A stretch of DNA of 22,391 nt, taken from positions 33,001-55,391 of the forward strand of contig NW_004798267.1 of the NCBI RefSeq assembly GCF_000002075.1, read 5' to 3'. Origin of the DNA: Aplysia californica (lineage: Eukaryota; Mollusca; Gastropoda; Aplysiida; Aplysiidae). Positions within the stretch are counted from its first letter, which is position 1, and each line of letters begins with the position of its first letter. Positions 8,994-19,994 of the stretch are shown here, piece by piece. The notes beneath the pieces were generated by a model, which did no database searches, was not told the origin of the DNA, and saw only the letters and a program-made list of their open reading frames with translations. Made by a program: the position numbers and the translations under genes.

Positions 8994-11900
8994 CTGAAGA
9001 GCATAAAGAATAAATGGGGAAAAATCCCTGTAATTCATAATATAAAGCTATAGAAATTTAGTTTTACCAAAAGTCAAACAAAAACTGGTTGAATCAGGTA
9101 ATTATCTGAAAAATATAAATATGGAAATAAACAAGTCTTTTCCGATGTAGTGAAAATAACATCGATAGGAAATAAAATCAAAAACATGTGACAGCTTTAG
9201 AAGGAGCTAGACTGACTACAAAATATATTTATTCCATATATATCTGTCCAGGGCAAGTCTCAAGGTACTATGGTCCTGTCGCACACTTGTTCTTTGAACA
9301 AAAAAGAAAATCATAATGAGACTATGATGAAAATAGACATGCAAACCAATGTCCATAAATGCATAATCAAGGAAAGAATACATATGAATTAAATCACAAG
9401 ATATCTCAATTAATTTATCAAGACCTTACCAGTTCTCGTTTCTTCTGCTCTATCAAGATCTTTGTTTCGGATAAGTCCTGAAATAAAATAATAGCAAAGT
9501 AGTTAAAAAGCAGCTAAAACTAATATCATTAAAGTTTACCATTTGAAACCTTCAAGTTTAACTCTCCCTTACTCTTGCTCTCCTTAGAACGATGGTCATA
9601 AAACATTATCTTCTTCCATAAAAAAAAAAGGGGCAAATGATGTGTAAGCAGACCAATTTATTGCCCTGGCCTATTGGTGCAACATTTTTCTGCAATCCAA
9701 ATCTCTTTTTGACACATACTAAGATCGATGCATTCTTCAAGGACGGCCAATAATATTTTCTGTCATTGTGAAAATCTCTCAATATATATATATATATATA
9801 GGCCTATATATACGGTGGGTGTCGCATTCAACGAGGTTGCCGGGACTAGCTTGATGTCCTCATTGGATCTGACCTCTCATTGAACGTGACTAAGGCCAAA
9901 GAAAAGAAACACATTGTTATATTACATGATGTGCCAATACCAGTTATTAAAACAGTTGTTTCCCCTGATGACGAAAATCTCAAACAGCATCGGTGTGCGC
10001 GTGTTTGAGCTGTGTTCTGACCGTCATTTCGGCATTTAAAAAAAATAAAAATAATCCGAAACACTTCTCATGTGGAAACATACCCTCTCACACGAAGGCC
10101 AAGGTCTACATAAAGTAAAGAAGTAAAGACGAGAGCTTGGATTTTCTGATCAGGGGAAAAAAAGAAAATTGAAAAAAAAACCCCCAGACGGTCTCGATCT
10201 AGATCTACACTTCCTGAGTTCACCCATTTTCACACAGCCTGCATTGCGTTCCCACGCACCCCCTCCCATCCTTACCGAATGGCTAACCCGCGCCCATCCT
10301 CTTGGCTTTGGGATCCATAATATTAAGAGGCACACTAGATCTAACAATACAATGCGTTAGGAATCGAGGATAGGCCTTGTGCTTCGGGTGAGATGGAGAG
10401 AAAGGAGAAAAATTCTTCGCTTTTGGGGCCGCTAATAGCTTTTTTTCGGTTTTTATTATTAGCGACCTCGTTGAAAGCGACTTTGGGCTGTTTGCAACCT
10501 CGTTGGAGCTGACGTACATTTACAAAGAGATATAGAGGTAAAAATCGGGGATTAAGCATTGCCTCGTTGGAGCCGACTTCTCGTTGAATGTGACCACCTT
10601 GAAAGCAGCACCCACTGTATAAAAACTGTATTTCAACAATATTTCACAGTTTAGGGAGAGTGACAGACCATGAAGTAAATCCTGATGTAGATCCCACGGT
10701 CAGGCACACTTGGCTAGAACTTTTTTGATAACTAAAATGTTTAGGAAAAAAGACAGCGCTCAAGCAAATCCCAATATGGTTTAAATTCATGCACATCTCG
10801 TGATTTTTTCCTCACGAAAGCAAGCTGGGAAGAAATACAAAATTGATCTCAAGAGTAATCCTCATCCGTTACATCAGTGTCTTTTCAGTACTTACAGGGG
10901 GAAGACATAAGTATGATTGTAGCTCTTCTTTCAGGGGTGCAAGATCAGCTTTCATCTTTTGTAGTCTCTGAGGGTGGACAATCAACAAAGAAATAAGAAG
11001 TCAAATAAGAATAAATACAATAATGACTGACATTTAGCCTCTGAAGTAAAAACTACTTTCCACATCTCCAGCATGGAAAGGCTAACTTTTGTTGTTGTTG
11101 TTACCGATCCAGAAAGGCTAACTTTTAAGATGGCACAGGCTGAATGGAGAAGTTTAGAGTAATATGTAGTGAACACAAATGCTAGTACTAAACTTCAGAA
11201 CTGAGGCAAAAAGGTAGAGACAGCAATCAAATATTAAAATAGAGAATTTTGTAAAAGTATGGAACAAAAGTCTTGCCAAACAAAGGGCCAGCACACTATC
11301 AATATTTTATTTATTGACTTTGATAACATTTGGACAGCCTGAAAACAAAAGAAGGGTCAGTTCCAAAATGATCAAGTCAGGTGAGCATTCTTCTTTGCAA
11401 ACAGGAACCAATAAATCTATAAACATATAAAGCAAAAAGAAAAGAATACCTCAGATTCTTCGACTAGCTTGTCATGCGTCACTGAAGGGTCTATTTTGTC
11501 TTGATTTGTCTGTGGAATGAAAGGGACCATGTAGAAAAACCCAGTAACTCCAAATGTCTAACATTATCCTTGACTGAAACAAACAGAAGGGTTAGTTAAA
11601 AAGTTCAAACTGATACAGTCAACATTTTCACCAATAACCATGACACACAAAGTACCACTGCAAGCAACAAAAAGTACGGAGTCTCCACCTAAATGCATGC
11701 CATACATGAGCACGCTCTGCTCAAACGCATGCTTTCGTCATATGATGGATTTTGTTCAGTATGATTTAGATGTCAAATGTATGGTCACTCCCTCTACTCT
11801 AAACGCACGCTTTGATCTGTGAAACACGCCAACAGGTAAAGCTGGACAAGGGAAAATTTTTGCTACAACCTTTGACAAGCCTAGACAACAAGATATTAAG

Positions 11901-14900
11901 GTGAGACTGCCCCCAACGCAGAACAATGAGGGATGAAAAGTGTTTTCACACCCAGCTTTCCACAAACAAATAGGTCTAGGGCTGGTCGGGAGATATGTTG
12001 GGGGTGGGGGTGTTAACTGAAACGTTTTGTGTTCGATCACTCGAAATGCATTTTTGAGAGATTGTTTCTGATTGGTGTTTGGGCGACTACATGAAATGTT
12101 TAGTTAGACTTGGGCCTATGATTAGCACCACAAGTGAATGCAGTAGAACACTAAATAGGCCTCTATAAGATTAAAGATTGGTCAAGTAATCAGCTGCGCT
12201 CGAAGAACTAATAACCAAGGCTGCTTTTTCCATGAATCATAAGTAAAAAGTCTCTTAGAAAATCTGATTCTGATGAGATACCATCCATGAATTTACTGTT
12301 GGGGGTGGTCACTTGAAAGCCACGAGGCTGAGCGGTCGTCCCTATGGCTATGACTATCACCAACACTTTCCTGTTATCCGTTCCTGATACTTCATGATGC
12401 ATATCATTAAATTGAATCAATCTTTCTGCTCCACACCAACCCATTCAACGCCTTTATATCCATAATCGCAGTCGAGGAATCCTTCACTAAACAGACACGT
12501 GTTGTCACATTATAGGCCAGTGACTCCTACTCCCCAAGAGAGGTCACTAGAATATCAAGGAAATGAGATGACTGCGTCCTTTCCTCCGTTTGCACAGGTT
12601 CATGTAGACGCACCCTCCATTTAAACACACGCTAAGGAACCCTCCGTAGCACCATGCATTTAAGCGGAGTCTACTGTAATATTAACAAATTCATTCCAAA
12701 ACCTTAGGAACTGTAAGAGAAATAATATTTTTTATTGTGTTAAGAGAGTTCAAAACAGAAACAATGACAAGAAACAATCAATTTTGACCATATATATATG
12801 GAGGACACTTGTCGATACTTTAATCTTTCTAGAAAGGAGTAGAAAAACATATTAAAGCAAACATTGTCACTGTCAAAAGAAAAATAAGTGCCTCCAATGT
12901 TCTTTACCTGTACTGAAAGCAGTGTCAAATGGAGGCACTCATTTTTATAGTGACAGCAACAGATTGTAATACACAGACACAGAGGACAGCAAAATTGTAC
13001 TTGCTTGAAGTTTTGCCAAGTCGATTGCATACGCTTTAGTTTTCTTCTTGAAAAACAACGTGTCATTTCTCCTTTTTTCAATTAGTGGAACTTCCATAGC
13101 AGTCCTCTGCCTTACAAGTTCAAAAGCTCTGGAAGAAAAAAGACAAGGTTTAAGTAAGAAAAAAACTTGAAAACCCATTAACACCAACACAAATCTTCAA
13201 CGAAAAAGAAGTCAATGTTGGTCAAGCAACTGAGTTAAACAATTATATACTTTGCAAAAGATGACATGAAATTAAAACATAATCATTGTATTTCATCCAA
13301 AAAGTTTAGTCACTTTGAACATCTCACCTCATGATAAATTCTAATGATATGACCAGCTACAGCTAAAGCGTAGGCTTTTCTGTCTCATGCAAAAATACAG
13401 ATATATAGCAGGTCCAGAATAGATGAGATTTGTGAGTTTGGCAAATTTGCAATAAATGACATGGAATAGAAAGACATATGGAATGCTAGAAAGTCTTCCC
13501 CTTACACTGACAGTAAGTACTGGAGCATTATCAAGTCTGATACTAAAAAGGCATGGTTTCAATCCCAATTTCCATTTTGTCATCTTGTAGTGAACTGGGA
13601 TATAGGACTAGTAACAGTGGCAGCTTTACAAAAATTTCAAACTTATTTGCTTTTGCAGGAGTGCAAATGGTGGTAGATTCTACAAAGAAAGCCTTTGCTA
13701 CACACTAGAGATGGGGCGAGCGGACGGACGGGTTCATTACTCGCGGACTCAGAGCGAATGGGTAACGGACGGCCATGAGAGCGAACTGCGAACCTCAAGA
13801 CAGTTAGTTTTATGGGTCCGCTCCACAATTTGACTCTCTCAGCGAGCGGACTGCGGACCTCAAGCCAGTTCGTTTTTTGGGTCTATTCCACAATTTTATT
13901 CACTGGGCGGGAAGGCGAACGGACGAACTCTAGCAGACGAGATACTCGACGCGAGGTTAGGCCCACGGTCTATTGTTTGTTAATTAGGCCTAATGTTTCA
14001 AACCACTGGCGGTGCCACAGGGAGTGAGAGAGGCTGGTGACGTAGTACTATGTGTGTAACCTTTCACGTCGTGCGTGGGGCACACTGTGTACGTTCCAAT
14101 TATCGCAAAGGCCGGGGGGAGTGGGGGGTGGAGAGAAATTACCGCCATGAACGCCTAGCTAAAATGTGAGGCAGGAGGGAGGGTGATTTTTTAAATTATT
14201 TTTTTTGGGGGGGGGGGGGGAGGCGGGTTGTAAGTTGTATGCAATGGAAGGAGTCAGGAGTCGCTCTCGTCCGTCCGTCCCCCCGCTCGAATGCATGGAG
14301 TCTCTCCCTCCGCCCGTCCGCTAGCTAAACGAACTGTTGTCTCTGTCCGATGTGTAGCGAGTAGCGAACTACTCTTCACAAATGGACGGTTCGTTACCCA
14401 TCCGCTCGTTTGCGGGTAGTGCCAGCGGGTAGTTCGTTGCTCGCGGACACTAATTTTGCGAGCCCGACCCAACACTACTACACACCTGAGAAAACACGAT
14501 TTAAAAAAATGCGTCTCAAATAAAATGTATTTTTGACAGGGTTACTGCAGCACATATAGATTTAGTAGAAGTTAACCCCCCAAAATCCATATTTCATGAT
14601 ATAATGATAGAAATTTTGCGAACAAAATAAAAGTTTAAGATCCTAGAAAACACAAGTAGTAAACACTACATAACACTAATGTTTACATTGCATTGTAACA
14701 TACAGTCAAGTCTAGCACTCAAATTGCCAACATGCGCCTAGAAAACAGATTTTCAGGTCCTGAATACACTATATTCTTCGTAACTAAAACACTTACATGA
14801 TAGCAAGATTCAAAATAAAAAGATTTTTTACGCCCTGCCCATTTCGCTACAAGCATGCTAGACTGTATTTTCTTCCTCTTGTGACAACTTACTTGCACAG

Positions 14901-17900
14901 AGAGTTGACTTTGACCATGGCAGTGTGTGATTTCTCAGTAAGTTGCTTAAGACGCTTTGCCTCCTCCCTCCGCTGTTCTTCCACACGGTCCAGTTCAGCA
15001 TCCAGTTCTTGTAATGCCAAGAAATAGCTGCCACAAAAGAAATGGGAAGGGCACTTTGTACAAAAAATATCTCTTGAAAAAGGCATGTCATGTGAATGAG
15101 TGATTTTTTGTCCCAGCACCAGGCATGTATGAAGCAATCAGAAAAACCCCCTATTAAAATATTATAACAACAAAACCTACCAGCCAGATACTGAAATCAT
15201 GGTATTATCACAAAATACAATTTGAAAATTACGTCCCACTTATAATTACAAGAAACTCTGGCAGTCCCAAAGCCACGGAGTTGCAGCCTTTATTCTCATC
15301 ACACAGCTTCCTCACCTGGTTTCTGAGGCATCTTTTACATGAAGAGATCCACCGAGCTTTGCAAGAGTCAAAAGACTGCTGGAGCCAGACTGTGAAAATT
15401 GTTCTTGTCCAAGGCTTAGACGACCCAGAACAGCAGCTAAACGCTGAGCTTAAAGACAAAGACAACCAGAAGACAATTACAAAACTGGTGCAACAATAGG
15501 AAACATCAAGTTACATGTTACACGAAATATCTAACCTGTCACAGATCCTTACTTGTGCTGGAGGCCCCCTCCCCGGCTCCTCCCTTTGTATCAACCTTGA
15601 GCATGTCCCAGTTTTACTTAAATGTTATTTTGGCCAGTACTCTTCTCATGATAAAGTTAGACCAAATTCAATATATGGTTTACAACATTGACAAATGTTA
15701 TAAAGAAAGCAGAGTTTTCTATGGAAATGTCCTTCTAACTGATTCACATAAATTTTCTGAAAACTGAGAGTTCAGTAACAAATTTTAACTTTACTATGCT
15801 TTCACTTTCATTCACCTTATTTTTCAATCAATCTGCATCAGACTTTTTGCTAATTGGAAACAACATAGTACATAGTTTTGAAAAATAGAGGGTCCAACAG
15901 GTTGAATTTCTTCTTAAAAAATCAGATCAACATGAGGATCAAGTTTTACTACCATACATTCTCACCATCCTTTTGGCTATTATACATTATCCACAGTCTA
16001 AAATACAAAATAAGGGGATCAATGTTGTGAAACTTACTAAATACAACAAAACTGAACAATACCTTCAGCATTGTATTCTTCACATTTTTGTTGTAAGTCA
16101 TCAATAAGTAACTGTACATTTTTGTCATTTTTTTTACATAGAGTAGAGAGTTGGTACAGGTGGGAGATTGTGTCAGCATTCAGCTCAAACTCAGGTACAA
16201 CTTCATCACCATACAATTGTTCCAGCCACAAACTGACCTGAAAGAGGGGAGAGAAATTATTTTAAAAATTCAAAGGCACTCGTTTTCTTGTACTAGAACT
16301 GCAAATGTAAATCCTCCAGTTTATTTATCTATCTTTTTTAAAGTCTGAAGTTGTTATAATCTTGACTGACAAAGGAAACAGAAAATGAAAATTTAGTTTT
16401 AGTAAGAGTTTTATGGCACTTGCAACACATGGTCATTACATATAATAATTGCTGAGGACTAGAGGTGTTACAAGAGAGTACACACAAACACAAAAAAGGA
16501 GAGATCAGGATGATAGATGCATGACAGGAGAGGAACAAAACACACCAGAGACCCACCAACCACCCGTGGAAACAGAAAGATAGCAAACATTTGTAGAGGA
16601 AACAAAGCAAAACAGGATTTCAAGACAGTAGCAACTTGTCACTTGTAGAACCTTTGACCTACAATAAGTACCAGTTGGGTACAAGGGTACAATAAAAACA
16701 AAGTCTTTAATTCTAATAAACTCCCCAGTCCTGCCTCTGAAAGCAGTACACATTTGATTGTGGAGATAGAAAAATGAAAAAGGACTCTTAGTCTTAGTCT
16801 GGGGACGTTCAGAGTTGTTGAGTTATTTATATGTTCTTTTTTCAAGGGTCCTGAGAGCAGATCTGACTCGAGAGGATTAGAGTCTAACTAACAGTCTGGC
16901 CAAGTCTGGCCTTGTGACAATTTTTTGCCGCTGTTGTGTGATGACCTTGCAACACCTGCAAGACAAGGTTCTCCGACAAGTGTCTGCTTTGCAGATAGTT
17001 GAGATAGAGACACAATTTATACTTTGGCCACTTCTATTCTCACCCCGGGTGAGAATAGCGTAGGCGAGTCTTTTGGCTATTCTCACCCGGTGGGCATTCA
17101 CCATTATAGCCTAGGCCAACCAGTGAAGCATTCACCCTGAACCACAGAATTCTACATTGTGATAACAGAATTATAGAATTCTGTGCTGTGAACAAACGTT
17201 CTAGATCTATTACTACTGTTAGTGTTCACCTAAAATTTAAGCGTGCAATTTAGTCTGTGGGCAGTGGAGAGAGAGAAAGAGAGAGAGAGAGGAGTAGCGC
17301 GAGAACTTCCCGGCAAAACAAAATGGCCACCCGCGTAGTTCGGCTCGATTCGGAAAGTTAAATAGCCGTAGCATCTTTGTAGACAACCAAATTAATTTAG
17401 TTTTCTTGTTTAAAATCCTTTTTTAACTTTGTTTTAGTCAAGCTGATCGTCCACACCAATAGACAGTATTCTGAAAGAGACAGAGAGAGAGAGAGAGAGA
17501 GGGGAAGAGTAGATCTTGCAAGAACTTCCGGGCAGAACAAAATGGCGACCCGCGTAGTTCGGCTCGATTCGAAAAGTAAAATAGCCATAGCATCTTTGAA
17601 GACGATCAAATTAGCTTACTTTTGTGCTATAACCTAATTTTTTATTCGAAGTGACTATTTCTCCGAACGTTCGGAGAAATAGTGCCGATCTTTATTTCTC
17701 CAAACGGTTTCCGGCTTATGGTCTCGTGTTTTTTTGCCTATTTATTATTGCGAGAGATCGGCGCCAACTTTCATTCTGCCTCTGGTCTGGGATTGGGAAG
17801 GAACACCACATGGCAAGCCCGCCCACAGACAACCTTTAGTAACACCCACCACACACCCACCACCATCATGCACATGTACACACACAAACTTATACACACA

Positions 17901-19911
17901 CTAACTAAACATGATCAGTGGGCAACTTTTGAACGTATGACGAGCTGAGCTGAGAATGGAGAGACAGTATGAGTGAAAGAGCAGGTGAAAGGAAGAATGT
18001 ACGAGTGTATCCACAGGCGACAGCACAAGACGACAACACCGACCCTCCTGGCCTGGTCCACAGCTCACGAACGAAAGGAATGCAGCTAAGGCAGTGTTTT
18101 GCCTATATAGATATTATTGTCCATGGTTCGCAGGGAGCAAGGGAATGAGTGAGATTTTCTTTGTGTGTGCCTGGAGGGAGGGGTTGGGATGTAAAAGTCA
18201 TGCGGACGGGGATGAGCCGCGGGAGAGAACACGGGAATTGAATGAATGAGTGAAACTGGAAGAGAGGAACGACTCATGAGCCCTGGAGTGAATGGATCCT
18301 GTGTTTCTATTTTTGTATACTTTGAACTGTTACTGAATAAAGCCCGAAAAAGAAACACACGCACGCTCCTCACTCTCCACTTACACACTTTACTACCACA
18401 CACAGACACACTCACACACGCATGCATACACACACACACACACAGGAGCAAATTTTTAGGTCTATTTTTTCTATTTCAATTTTCAAGAGCTAGTCTGGCT
18501 AGTCTAGACATTTTTAGATGAGTGTAAAAACAAAATTAGAACAGCCCATTTCAACAACAAAAATTTACAAATATTATTTGAAATAAGGGCGTGAGTCCAC
18601 CTGTCCGAAGAAGATTGGCTGTTTTAACACTAAATGTGCGTAATTCTAAAACAAAGTACAAGATATTACAAGTAAATTATGGAATCGCACACATTTAAGG
18701 GGCCTGCCAGTGTCAGTACATGTGATTGGTTTTGGTGGAACGTACGCTCTAACATAACACATTTAAATCTATATATTTATACATGTATATATTTAGAATC
18801 TAATGAAGGAAGGAACATCAAATTAAATGACGTTACACCATATACACCCCCCCCCCTCTTTTTTTCCCCATCAAAAAAAAAATTGATAGAAAAACAACAC
18901 ATCAGAACAATAACAAGAAAGAAAAAAATACACACTAACAAAATAAAACTCCACAAATAAAAGTAACTGTAACGTATTCAACAAATCAACGTGGTGACAA
19001 CAAGTGAGAAAGAGACGAAGTGAAGCTAGGTGAACTTTCTTTCAAAAGTAAAGAGGTTCGTTTCTTTCTTTTTTTCTTCTTTGACTTTTATTCTCCGATC
19101 TGGGGACCAAAAAATCGAGCAACGATTGATTGGTCGCGGCCGCGACAAACGCAGACATCTATGCTAGTTCTATGTGTCATTATCAATTTAATAACCCTCC
19201 GTAGATCCAGACCAGACAGCATACGAGTGAACACAACACATTAAGTTTAAGAGCAGCACCCTTCAGAGGCAACATGTCATATCTGTAGCGAAAAACTGTT
19301 TGGAACTGTAGCGTTTCTTTATAAATATTTACTGCGGACATTTTTCGGACCGATTGAACCATATATTATTGTATGCGAACAATCTTTGGCAGGCCTATAC
19401 TATAATTATAGATAATAACCGAAATTTGCGGAAAGGATGTGATTTCACAGTGTTCGGAGAAATAGTGCCCAGCTTTATTTTCCCGAATGTTCGGAGAAAT
19501 AGTGCCCAGCTTTATTTTCCCGAACGTTCGGAGAAATAGTGCTTATCAATTTGATCATCCACACCGATAGACAGTATTCCAAAATAAAGGAAAAACAGGA
19601 CTTGTTTCACACCGGGTGAGAATAGCCTATGCTGGTAAGTCTCATCCGGGGTGAGAGGTAGATCGTATTTCTATTCTCACCCCGGGTGAGAAGAGCCACT
19701 TCCTTTTATACAGTGGAAACCATATATAACAGGCCCGGTAATAACAGGGATCCGGTAATAACAGGGATTTTTTAAATCCCCGATTTTTCCTACTCTTTGT
19801 CTCTATTAAAAGTTATCGGCAATAACAGGGCCCCATCGGAGCCCAACCGGTTATAGCAGGGACAAAGTTCGTTAACAATGATTAAAAAGTAAGAGAGAGA
19901 GGGGGGCGAGA

Positions 19912-19994
<83 letters not shown>

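Larger units (their letters stand above)
17034..19696. other. Palindrome-rich composite repeat block in HAUS1 intron 1
   Basis: The ends share a palindrome with arms CTATTCTCACCC and GGGTGAGAATAG (17034-17058; 19672-19696 with one mismatch; half-copies at about 17076 and 19611). Inside both ends lies TTCGGAGAAATAGTGC (17670 and 19453 onward) and, in the same orientation, TCCACACC(A/G)ATAGACAGTA (about 17450 and 19557). The order is palindrome, ATAGACAGTATT, TTCGG on the left and the reverse on the right. About 1.7 kb between is unrelated and lacks coding. It may be one unknown element, a nested pair, or rearranged satellite DNA. Confidence 0.4.

Noticed and set aside
15281-15499. Plus-strand 72-codon ORF resembling a helical protein
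   Set aside because: It is the antisense shadow of HAUS1 exon 3.
16877-17104. Minus-strand ORF upstream of exon 2 as an alternative HAUS1 5' exon
   Set aside because: It spans the palindrome repeats, has no family similarity, and exon 20774-20748 already supplies the N terminus in phase.
17323-17640. MATRVVRLDS start in both duplicated units as a real first exon
   Set aside because: The frame stops after 12 codons in unit 1 and 31 in unit 2, and no donor continues a recognisable protein. The conservation is explained by the duplication.
17820-18450. LTR-like signals (TATATAGATA, AATAAA) in intron 1
   Set aside because: No paired terminal repeats, target duplication or primer-binding site; the words alone are not evidence of an LTR element.
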